From the NCBI RefSeq assembly GCF_018139145.2, contig NW_026114290.1, forward strand, positions 1-64,000: 64,000 nt of DNA, given 5' to 3'. Below are positions 27,601 through 39,600 of this stretch, one piece after another (positions within the stretch are counted from its first letter, which is position 1; each line of letters starts with the position of its first letter). Both the position numbers and the translations under genes were made by a program. The notes beneath the pieces are model-generated. The model was not told where the DNA came from. It made no database searches and saw only the letters and a list, made by a program, of their open reading frames with translations. This stretch comes from Gymnogyps californianus. Its lineage: Eukaryota > Chordata > Aves > Accipitriformes > Cathartidae.

Positions 27601-30600
27601 GGTGGCTCACCTAAGATGTCAGAAGGATGGGAAGCCAACCTTGGCTTTTCACGTCCCTCCTCTACTTTTGGGGCAGGTCCTGCCCTGCCTCCTCCATCTC
27701 CATAACCAGCGTGGTGGCCGGAATACCACTTTCCTCCTGGTTTTACAGCACATAACCAGTAATCCATAGAATAAATGCAAACTGTGAGCAGCTGCATCCA
27801 TCCCGGAGGGGACGGAGGTCAGTTTGGGCTGTAGAGGCTCTCACAGGCTGAGCCCGCAGACCGTTGTAGCAAAACCCATCTCCTTGGCCGTGTGTTTCCA
27901 AAATGCTCCCCGTTTCCTTCCCAGGACGTGCAGCTTGATCCTGCTCTCTCTCATCTTTGCGTTCAACATTAAAGGCTCTCTGGCTTGTTGGACGGTGCGT
28001 GGTGGAGGCTGAGCTGCTCCTTGCACGTTTCTTTTCTCCATGAGCCCCAGGCATGGTCTGTGGCAGGTCTGCACCCTCCGTCAAGCTGTGGACACCTCCT
28101 TCCCATGGCCTCCTGGTTATTTCCACTGTGCCGGTGAGGTTCAGGCAACTCTTGGGCTGCTGGGCATCCCATGATCCAAGATGATGACGATGGAAGCAAG
28201 GATGCGGGACAATTCCTTATCCTAGCATCAAGCTTGCTTGCCTGGGGCTGGGTTGCCCATGACCCAAGATGATGATGATGATGATGATGGGAGCAGGGAC
28301 ATGGGACAATTTCTTGTCGCAGCAGCAAGCTTGCTTGCCTGGGGCCGGGCTGCTGGGCATCCCATTACCCAAGATGATGATGATGATGATGGGAGCGGGG
28401 ACGTGGGACAGTTCCTTGTCCCAGCAGCAAGCTTGCTTGCCTGGGGCTGGTTTGCAGCAGGAAACAACGTGGATTCACCCAGCTACGCCTTGGCTTCCCC
28501 AAGCTCCCAGCCTCACCTGTAATAACAAGTGAGTCCTTGCTTTCCATACAGCTGGGACAGGCAACGCGTGGCCGGACCAGGATGGGGGGGATCCGGCACG
28601 AGGAGCGAGATCCCCCGTGTCCTGCCCTGAGCTCAGCCCTGGCTGACGGAGCCTCTGGGCCAGGTAGGTTCCATCCCAGACGTCTTCATCGAAGGCTTTC
28701 CTACTCTTGAGGAAGGAGGTAGCTGGGTCGGATATATCTCAGCAGACCCTGCAGATCTTCAGGAGGCATTTGCCTGCCTGTCGTCGCTGCCTGAAATCTT
28801 GCCTCGCATCTTCTCGCGCAGCAGGCTTGGAGGTGATTTAAGCTCGGGAGCCATCCCGGGGGTTCGGTCAACACCGGAGCGAAGCAAAGCTCCTCCAAGC
28901 CCACATGATGCTCGGGCACCCGGAGAAGCCCTGCATGCCGGTCCAAAGGCAGGGAAGCGTGCCGGTGCCGGGGAGGCTCGTAAGCCCCGTCTGTAGAGCC
29001 GGGGGAACCGGTCTTCTTCGCAGGGTGGACCAAGACAACCCTTATTCAGCCGCGGCTCCGTGCCGGATACCTCTCCAGCGAGCAGGGGCGGCGGGAGCGT
29101 GGCCAGCGGTGTGTGCATCTTCCCGTTAAACTGCTTAGCTGCAGGAACGATTATACATCAAATAGTTGCGCGCGGGATTAAACCCTCTTAAGTGTGGCTC
29201 AGAAATCCTCCCTGTAATCCGGACCCGGCTGTAGGAGGGAAGGACGGGCAGCAGGAGCAGAGGGAGTTTTATCTGCTGGGAAAGCTTTTTTTTAACACCA
29301 AAAAAGAAAAAAAAAAAAATCACTTTATTGCAAATTGCGTTGAAGAAGCCTCACTTGGGCACTGACCTTGGAGCTTTCCTCTCTGTTGCAGATGAGCCTG
29401 ATCCTGCCCTCTCCGGTGCCGTCCCAGCCACAGCTCACAGGACCGAACTCGGGTAAGTTCCCAAGGGATGTCGCAGAGCGGGGAGCGCCTGGGAGCTCAT
29501 CTCCCCTTGCTAATGGTACTCCAGTTACACAAAGCCCCAAAATATCTCCCTGGCTGTCCCCGAAGAGGGTTGTCCCACCACCGAGGATGTCAGCAGGTCC
29601 CTTCGGAGCCAGCCAGCACGGTCCCCTCGCTGCAGAGCAGTGTTGGCTGCTCTAATTCATCTCGTTTGTCCTGCTTCCCAACAAACCACCCTGCTTCTAC
29701 CTACCCTAAATCACCCCTCGGAGCCGTGCCGGTTCCCCTCGGAGCCGTGCCGGTTCCCCTCGGTGCTGCTGGGGGTGACCCTGCTGCGAGAGAGAGAGAG
29801 AGAAAGAGATGCTGGGAGGTGGATGCTTGATTTGGTTGCGTTGGGTGTCCTGAAGCTGCTAAGGGGTGTCCCAAATAACTCTGAGCACCCTGGAAAAGGC
29901 AGATTTTGGGGTGCCAGCCCAAGGCTTGTGCAGGGCAAGGGTTCTTGTCCCTCCTGGTGGCATCGGGGACCCACGCCTGGCTCAGAATCGCTCTCTGTCT
30001 TAGCCTCTTCAGCAATGCAACCAATGCCCAGCACGTTTTAATAGGCTTATTTTAGTATCTGCTGTTGACTGATCCTTCCTGGGCCAGCGGTTTCCTTAGC
30101 GAGTTATTTTTAATAACGTTTGCAGGGTTTACAGTGCATATGGGAATCACATTTCCCTGATACCACGCCACAGACAATGGCGAGCCCGTCCTCCAGTCCG
30201 CAGTAATTTCTCTCGAGTAAAAACAGGGAAAGGTTTGGAGCTGGGAGGGCGAGCGCGGTGGGGTGGGAGGGTCGGTTTGCCCCTAAGCTTGGCTTTTTCC
30301 AGGAACAAGCTGGAAATAAATAGGTTTAAAAAGAAGGAGAGAGAGAGGCAGCGCGAGAACCGTGCGGAACTGGCAGCCCTGCTGTCTCCAACAAAGGCGC
30401 TTTGTTCTCCTGGCAGCACAACTTGACCCGTGAGATAGTGTTTTGCTGGCCCTGGAGCAGCTCCTTGCATGAGGTCTCGAGTCACCGGGCTTCTCCGGGT
30501 CTCAGGCTCTGCGATCCGGCAGGTTTCTTCCCTAGGGATGGTTTAGCAGGGGGCAGGAGCTGGGATGTGGTGGTTTGCATCCTACTCTTGGCCGTGCATC

Positions 30601-33600
30601 CGTGCCTCGGGTGCTGCGTAGAGGGAGAAGCCGGGCACGAAGCTGGCTGTGGAGGACAGAAGCTGGGTGGCATCCTTAGGGCGAGGATGGGGACGCAGAG
30701 GAGTCTTGCCTTGCTCTGCAGCTCAGTGGACACCCTGAGTCTGCTCGGCCCCAGAGCCGGCATCTGCCAGACCCCCGTGAAGCTGCCATCAGGGACGTCG
30801 GGGCTCCTGGGTCTCTTGGGCCCCAGTTTAGAAGCCTAAATGTAGGGATCTGGTGCTGTTTGAGGCTCTCTGCTTCCCCACCGAGCCTCTCGCCACCCCA
30901 GCAGAAGGGCTTGAGGCTCTTGTAGGTCCTGTCTCCTAACTGTTGGTCCCATGCAGGTGCCTCCAATCCCTTGAGGCATCTCAGAGAACATCAAGTGCCT
31001 CCGTTGCACCTTCGTGGCCCTCACCATGTCCCTTCTTCCCTGAAAAAAAGCCTCCAAGCCCAATGTAGGGCTTTCAAAACCACCAGGCTGGGACTGCCCA
31101 TGGGGGTGCTCGGCCCCTCTCTTAACACCCAACACGTCTTTGGTGCCGTGGTGGTACCCACAGCACCCATCTGGGTGGCATGGGGCCACCCAGTCCCACT
31201 GTAGAGCTCACCCTATGGAGGCTTTTATGTTCTCTAGCTGTTTGATGGGGTCTTCCCAGCTTTGGGGTCCTTGGCGGAGGGTTTGGAAGAGGATGGGGAG
31301 GAACCACCTTGATCCACCGTGACTTGGGGTCTCCGCACAGGGAGGAAAGACTTCCCGCTCCTGCTGCGGAGAGGGATCACCCAGGGACTTTCATTTAATC
31401 GTGGAGACAAACCATCCTTTGGTCCCAGAGACCTTCGGTATGGTCCACGTTGACACTTCAATCTATCTTTATGCAACTTTGAAGAGCTCGTTGGCCTGTT
31501 CTTTGGCCTGTCACTGCTAAGAGCAAATATCCCTCTTGAGCTGGGTAAAAAGGAGGCAAGAAGGTGTCCAAGCATCCCGAGAAGTTAGGAGGGGAAAGGG
31601 AAGGAGAAGCAGAGCGTGGGATGGAGCAAGGGGAAGATGACTTCTGGCCCAAGGCAGGAACTGGGGACGTGGTGATGGGAACCCAATGCTCCTGTTGTGC
31701 CTGGCATGAACGTGGAAGAGCCACTGTAGGGAGCAGATAAAGCCGTCACTGAAACGAGCTTGGAGAAAAAGCCAGGAGAAAATGAAAAGCCCAGGAGAAG
31801 ACGCAGAAATGATTCGAGCCAAGGGAGGGTGGGAAGGGATGGGCTCATTTTTGTCCCAAGTCTTTAAGATTTGGGGCGATACGGAAGTAACCATGAAATC
31901 CCCAGCTTGTGTTACGCCATAACACCACGCAGGCTCGCTCTGGTTCTAGGCCAACCCTTTTGTAAATGGAAATGTTCGTATTATCCCGTTAACCGGTTAT
32001 TAACTCTCAAAACTTATTTACAGCTCCACGAATGAAGAGCATTTGGAGTTCAAGAAGACTTTGTACAGAACGGATGCCAGGAGCTCCCTAGACCTGCGAA
32101 ACATGACCGTGTCCGGCAGCGTGACCTGGGACGCCTCCGCCCTGGAGACGAGAGCGGGCGATGGGAGAGAAGAAAGCACTTTAGAGAGACTCTCTGGCTT
32201 GAAGGACTCGAAGGACACGCGGTGCGTAAAGGAGTCGACGTTCGCCGTGGAGCCCCAGGTTGTAAATACTGTGCAGGTGGATCCTGAGCAACTGGAGAGC
32301 GACTCCGAGGACCTGGACGGCGGCAAGGCGGCAGCAGAGACGCCCAGCCCTTGCGCGGGGGCATCGGTCGGCGGCGGGGAAGAGAAATATCTTAAAAATG
32401 AACCAAAGCAACTTGAAGGCCTCAGCAAAGAGCACTTAGATAAAAGCAAGAGGGGAATCCAGAGGGTCGATTGGATTTCTAGACCCAACAAAAGCCCAAG
32501 TCCTCACTACAAAGACATAAGCAAGCCGACAGATGTAGCAACCAACTTGCCCTTTCGGGGACAGGCCGTGCGTGAAGTGCCTCCTCCGCTGACTCCGACG
32601 GTGTTCAGAAAAACGCTAAACCCTGTCCTCGGCAAGTCCAAATCCCTGGAGAGCTCCTCGTCCCACAGGAAGGGGCTGATGGTCGACTCGAACTTGGGCG
32701 AGATCAACCCGCTCAACGCGGCCGAGTGGACAATCCAGAAGCCGGGTCTTCAGCTCGGCGCAGACCTCGCCGTTGGCAAACAGTCCTGGACGGTAAATGC
32801 CGAAGACTCGGTGGAGCGGATCCCGTTGATGTCTCTGGATGCTCCCTGCAGTTCCTACGACATCGAGATGAGGCCCTACGTGTGCAGCGTCTTGTTGGAG
32901 GAGCAGGGGAAAGAGGAGCTGGGTCCGGAGGAGGACCCTACGGTGTACACCTGCATCGAGTGCAGCATTTACTTCAAGAAGAAGGAACATTTGATGGATC
33001 ACATGCTTCAGCATAATCGCGGACCAGGGAGGGACCAAGACAGAGATGCTTTGGGAGGGCAGTGTCAATTCTGCTGCAACGAGTGCGGGTGGGCCTTTGG
33101 AGACCCCACGTCTCTGGAGCAGCACAAAAGGCTCCACCAAGAATCTAGGGAAAAAATTATCGAAGAGATCCAGAAGTTGAACGAGTTTCCAGACGAAGGC
33201 CGGGAAGCCCGGCTGCAATGCCCCAAGTGTGTCTTTGGCACAAACTCCTCCAAGATCTTTGTCCAGCACGCCAAGATGCACGTCAAGGAGAGGAAGGACC
33301 AAGGGGCAAAGAACATGAATCTCTTTGGAAGCGCGGGCAGCGGAGAAATACGGGATAGCCCCGTGCACGGCATCTACAAACACTTCAAACCAAATGAACA
33401 CATGTCCCTGCAGATGCAGGTACCACCTCACGGCAGCGGCAAAGGGCTCAGCACCTGTATGCTCTGCAGCTTCCCGGCCCCCAACGAGAACATCCTCAAG
33501 GAGCACATGAAATACGCTCATTCCCACCTCTCCTGGGACACGGAGGTGTACGAAGATGATCCCAATCAACCGGGAACTAGCAGAGATGCCTACAGCCCGG

Positions 33601-36600
33601 CCAGGCCAGGCCGGTTTGCAGAGACGGATTATTTCGGCAAAGCAGACCGGCTTTTCCCTCCGCCTCACCGAGAAAGCACATCGCATTACGAAGCTGTCCA
33701 CGGTTTTGCCCTAACTCACCCGAGGCTCGACAAAAGCAACGGGGCTAGTAAAAAGGACTACCAGGCATCAGGGTTTCATGCCAGGAAAGCGGCTCCGTAC
33801 GCTGCCCCGCACAAAAACCCGGGCTTGTCTGGTTTTTCCTCCGCGAAGGCTTATTCCCAGTTTGCTCTGCAGCAGCTGAAAAAAAAAGCAGCAGCTCAGC
33901 ACCTTGAAGGAGAAGGTGACGGTCTCAGGAGCCACCCGATGGGGCTGGAGGAGCTCAGGCACAAGTGGATGTTGGCCAACGACGCTGGGAGCATGGAAGA
34001 GGAGATCTCCGTAAGCACAGAAATCGATTTGAGCGAGAACAGAGGCATCAAACCCGTCACCATCCCTCAAGCTGCCTTGGACCTCAAGAGGACGTTCAGA
34101 GACACCTTGAAAGCCACGGACTCTTCGATAGCTTCGGAGGAGCAGCAGCAGCAGTTGCGGAAGATGGTTCCCATTGTCCTTCTGGAGGAGGTGAACCTGC
34201 ACCCTAAGGCGACGAAGCGGCCCCGGGGGAAGCCGTTCAAGAAGAAAACGACGCTCCCTTCCCGGGAATTCATGATGGAAGAGCCCCTTCCCTTGGATAT
34301 GTTCCTGTTGGACGCTCCTCTGGAGGGTCCTCTGGAGCTTGATGACCTCTTGGACTCCGACTCACCCATGCTGAAGAACGAGGAGAGGAAATGTCCCTAC
34401 TGCCCAGATAGGTTTCACAACGGGATCGGGCTGGCGAACCACGTGAGAGGCCACCTCAACAGGGTGGGGGTGAGCTACAACGTCCGTCATTTCATCTCAG
34501 CGGAAGAAGTGAAAGCTATTGAGCAAAAATTTTCCTTCCAAAAGAAGAAGAAAAAAGGTAGTATGTATTCAATTCACCGTGCTTTCTATTTTCTTGTTTT
34601 AATCGGTGGGGTTTTCTCCTCCCACCGAGAATTGGGTACGTATGGTCAACCTGAACCGTGGTGGCCGCGGCACAACCGATGGCACGCGGTTGTCTCAGGT
34701 GCAATAAACCCTCTCCCTCGGAGGCCCGATCCAGGGGTTTTAGCGACGTTGCTGACTCTCTGTCCTTCTTTCCGCAGTTGCAAACTTCGACCCGAGTACT
34801 TTCAGCCTGATGCGATGCGAATTCTGCGGGGCCGGTTTCGACACGCGAGCGGGTCTCTCCAGCCACGCCAGAGCCCACCTGAGAGACTTTGGTATTACCA
34901 ACTGGGAACTCACCATCTCGCCCATTAACATCCTCAAAGAGCTGTTGGCCAACTCATCGGAGCATCCGATGCTGCAAGCGGCGATGGGAGCGGAGCCCTC
35001 GTCCCCGAGCCGAGAGAGGGAAGCTCACGGCTTCGTGCCTCGCAAGAGCATGACCCCCATGTCCGAGTGCAGCATTCCGCGGTCTCCTCTGTCCCCGTTC
35101 CCCCCGTCCTGGGGAGATGAGTCCCTGCAGTCCTACAGAGACGGTAAGCGTCCCCGAATGCCCCATGCAAGCCAGAAACCCTTTTGATAACCCCAAACCG
35201 TCGCATCTCGCTTAACAGAGCCTTGCTGGAGGGGGGGGGGGGGCGTTATTTACAGGGAAGGGTTTAATCGGCGTAACCTGGTGTTGATTTATCCGTCTCC
35301 GTTGTTGACGCTCTGTGTCCTGTGAAATCTGATGCTGGTTTGGGGGCAGACGGATGGAGATGCCGGCGGATGAAAGAGCCAGGCAGCGCGGTCTCTTGAG
35401 GGGTGGATGGCGGGGTCGCATCCCACCGGGGAGCTGTGCTTCGGACGTTCGGGCTTTGTCATTTGAAAAACGTCGTGTTTAGGAACGAGGTTTCCGTCGG
35501 GGAAACCCCTAAAGCTTCGCAAATCGTGGGGCAAGAGCGTGGCTGGAGGGAAGGAGAAGAGCGTGGTCGCTGGTGTACTGGTCCAGGCTGGAGGCAGGAT
35601 GCGACCTCTGGTCCGGGGATCTGTGTTCACCCCTCAGCTGCTTATTTTCCGTAGGTGTTATGTTACCGCGGGGAGAAGCGTAAAGGGTCCTTCCCAAACG
35701 GATTTGGGTCTGAGCTGGTCCCCCTCCGTCAGCGGAGCTCCAAACTATCAGATTATCTATTCCGGAGCAGAGCCCGTCCACAGCTTCCAGGTTTCCCTTG
35801 CAAGGCTCCAAAAAACTAAGTTTGCACCAAAAACTTTGCAAGGTACCATTCTTCCAAAGACTAAAAACTTGCTCGTGCATTCAGAAAAACAACCACCTAC
35901 TGACACCTGGTGCTTCTGGCAGCATCTTGAAGTCCTTGAAGCAGCTTCTCGTGAGGTTCCGCTCGGCCTCATCCTGTGGCAGATACATCCCTGCGGCGAG
36001 AAGCTATCTGTCTTTAATTGAAATATCAAAGAGCCTGTTAATCTCGGCTCTCCAGACTGCTCCACATGCCTGGGCCGCTCTTTGGAACGAGTCTTGAGCG
36101 TAACGAACACAAATTAAAATATGAACAAACCCAAACTCTTTTTTTTTTTTTTTTTCTTTTCTTGGCATGGCAAACCTTGGAGGACGAATAGCTACCAGCC
36201 CGGGGTGGTGGTTGATGCCAACGAGAGGCGTTTTGGAGGGCTCAGCTGGGTTTCTGCTGCCAGCGGCTGGATGCTTCTGCTGACTGCGACTATCGCTCGG
36301 CAATTTTTAGGTCTTCCCGGTGCCCAGAATTCACTGGCACAAGCCGTTATAGATAGCGCCGCTGTTTTTAAAAACTAGAGCTTAGGTATTTCGTAGTTAA
36401 GAAGGGTGGAAAGTATCTCGGGAGCGTGGCCACCCTTCGGTAAGAACCGCTCGTCGGGAGAAGAGGTTAATGCAGTTCTTAACACGGCGGATCTCGTATC
36501 AAATGTCCCCGATGTGAAGTTTTAGGAAAAAAAAAAAAACCAAACCCAAATGGGTCACGTCTTGAAATACGATCTTGCCTTATCGCTTCGGGCAACGTCA

Positions 36601-39600
36601 CTCAAGTGGGTTTTTTTTTTTCAGCATGTGACGTTGGCCCAGGGCTGGGAACGTCTGCTCCTTGCTGCGTCCATCTCCAGTTGCCTTGAAATGCTGGTGG
36701 GTGTTTGGTGGGAGAAATCGGGTCGAGAATTGTCCTTCTAGGTAAAAGTAGTTGAATTAGAGCTTGATTTTGATCTGCTTCGGGGTTGTATTTAAACCCA
36801 GATGAGGTTGAGGACGGACACGTGGGATGAGCGGAGGGCGAGCGTGACCTGCACGAGAGCGAGAGCTCAAACGCCCCTTTAAGCTGCGCTCCTGGATTTA
36901 AACTTGCGTGCTCCCTATTCCCTTACGAGTCGTGTCTTTGGGGGACAATGCTGAGAAAATGGGTAAATTTGGAAAGCTTAAAAATCCCCGGCCCAGCGAC
37001 CTGTTGTGTAACCAAAGCACGCACAGCGCATCAGGCGGAGATAGCGATCGGTGGACGGCTTTTGTATTTAAATCCAAGCCTGAAGTCTCTTAACAATGCT
37101 CCCGAGCTCGAGGAGCCGACTCGCCGTGAGTCGAAACCCTCCTTGTTTTGCTTGCAGCCCGAAACGACGCTTTCGGGGCGCTCTGGCTTCGTGCTGAAAG
37201 GATCTGTCGCAACCGATTTAAGAACGAAGCGGCACCCGTTGCGTTGCAATATTTGTTTAACTCTTGCTCCGGGTACGGCTGCGGGGAAGCAGCTGAGCAA
37301 ACATTGAAGCGGGTTTAGAGATGGGAGATGCTGAATCGTAGCCGGGAGGATTTGAGCCATTATTTTTTTTTCTTTTTTGAAGCCTTCTTGTCCCCGTGTC
37401 TCTTCAAATCGCTCGTGAGATGTGTGAGAGCTCGAGTGAGCTGCCCGCTTCTGCGTGGGTCTTTGCAGCCGTGCTAAAGCCTCGACCGCTGCTCCCAGGC
37501 TGGAGCGAGGAGCTGCCTTAAGGGCACCTGCTTAGCGTTAACGTCCTGCTCGCGTTTTGTGCTAATTCCGTAATTTATAGAGGGTTTTAAGCAACGTGAA
37601 CGAGATAAAGGCCGTTAGCAAGTTAGAATAGCCGGAGGATCTCGTGCAAAGTCAGCGGTGGCACCGCACCAGACCTGGTGGCATCTCCGCCGGTGGCTCC
37701 GTGTCGAGGTGCCGGCAGCGCCGTGCCGTGGGAGCAGCGACGTTGCTCGCGCCTCGGGACGATGTCGCAGCTCGGCGTCTGCAGGCAGCTCTCCGCGAAC
37801 CGCTTCCTGCTTCCTTCCTCGCCGCTTCCAGACGCGTGAACTGCCAGAAGGTCTCTGCTGGCATCGCAAGATGCCTCTCGAGCTCTTAAGAGCTAAGAAT
37901 ATCGGTAGACCTTTAACTGAAACCCTCCATCGTGGGGGCAGGCAGGGAGAAATCCCCTTCTCGTGGAGCGTTTCGTGAACCGTTTTCTGCGCCGGTTGCG
38001 GTTCGTGGTTTCTAACGAGGCTGCAGTGGGAAACGATGGCGGAGGATTCGGCTCCGGGTGCCGGGAGATTGATTTGATGAGCGTGGCGGTGCTTTTCGTT
38101 CTTGGGCTCGTAACCAAATCACCACAAGACCTGAGCATCTCGGTCCTTGTGGGGTGAAGTCTCCCTTCCCGGAGCTGCTTGGAGGTGGGAAGCGAAGAAG
38201 GAATGAAGAGCGGTGTTGGGAAAGGGCTGTGGGTTTAACACACAACTCGCTCTCTTGCTGGTGTCATACCCTTGGCTGCTTGTTTAAAAACAAACAAAAA
38301 AAAAACCCCCCTCTTTAAGCAAAACTAAAAGTCAAAGGGAGGAAGTAGGTGTTTGGGTCTGCGGCGAGAACTTGAACTTGGCTGCGCTGGTTGTTTAGAT
38401 GGGAGCGTGTGTGGCAAAAACAGGATGTTTTGAGATACCGGGAGGATCTCAGAGGTTACCTGTTCCCTTCCATTGCTTCCAGGCAAGTCCACGGTACCTA
38501 AACCAACCTGAACCTGGCTGCTCCGGGCTCAGGTGGAGACTCCACCACCGCCCTCGGCACCCACGCTGCCGTCACCAGCCCTCACCCGTCGAAAGCCGAT
38601 GGGGTCTTTGGTATTTTTAGTATCTAAATCCGTTACTGTTCATTTTATTCAGAATAAGCAAAGACAACGGTTTATGCTCTTCTGTAGACTCAGATCTTTC
38701 CATCTCCCCTTTTCGAACCTGATTTTAGACCTTCGATCGTTCGCGATCCCCTCCCCGGTATGTCTGAGCCCTCCCTGAAGTGCCGCGCTCGACGTCGGAC
38801 ACGTCCCGGCTGCGGAGAGCAGGAGGGTTTTCTTGGCTCCTGCCCATCCCAGGATGGGCTGTGACGTAGCGGGGGTTGCAACATTCACTCTGGTTCGATT
38901 TTTGAACAGCTTAAAAGTCTGAAAACTTTTTTCCCCACTCTTTTCTGCGGGAACGCTGGCTCCTGAGCTGTCCCCAGCCGTCCCTGTGGAGTCGGTGGCT
39001 TCTCCAAGCAGGTCCCTGCACTCAGCGGTGGCTTTCCCTGTACGTTGTGACGGGGAAAGGTGTGTCCTGCTGCCGCAACCGCCTCCTTAAAGCCCGGCTT
39101 GGCTCGTTAGCGTCGCTGTTTGTGTATCTCCTGGCTCCGAACCTATTGGCAGCCACCTCGGAGAACACGTGGCGCTTCTTGGCAGGCGTGGGGAAGCGTT
39201 AGGCAATCGCATCCTCCTCAAAACGGCTCGCGGCTCTCCTTCCTCATAGCCCGCCTCACCTTGCTCTGTCCCCCAGACAGCTTTCACAGGCTGGGCACCA
39301 TCATCCTCTGTTGTTCTTCTCGGGTTTTTTTTTTTTTCTCCCCCGGATTTAACTCCCCGTGATCTCCCTTACTGTCCCAAACTGCGAGGTCTTCTGCTCG
39401 ACCTAGATTTCTCCTCTCGCTCTGCTCCCGTGCAGCGATAGTGATGTTTCATCCAGGAAGAGAGCAAACGTGCATTTGCTGGTTGCCCTTCCACCCCACG
39501 TAGAGTCTTTCCTGCTGGAGGGCAGCCGATGCAGCGTGGGTTTTTCGGAGGGGGGAGAGGGTCGGTTGAATGACCTGGGCTCAGGGAATGATTTCCCCGA

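Larger units (their letters stand above)
1692..29391 (+). other. WIZ intron 1 (27.7 kb)
   Basis: Holds three CR1 fragments (2669-3520, 13140-14913, 25790-26200), the ~60-bp minisatellite, the 22-G run and the triple 105-bp unit. Also present are long T-runs (7450-7485, 7793-7818, 18239-18256, 21599-21623) and a short AT repeat (9738-9760). The remaining stretches 3521-5400, 6676-13139, 14914-25789 and 26201-28152 look like unique non-coding DNA. No extra phase-compatible WIZ exon was found, but a short one could be missed. Confidence 0.65.

Noticed and set aside
32616..33701. 361-codon minus-strand ORF
   Set aside because: It lies fully antisense to WIZ exon 3, whose plus-strand frame encodes clear zinc fingers. 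The antisense frame is a shadow of that codon use.
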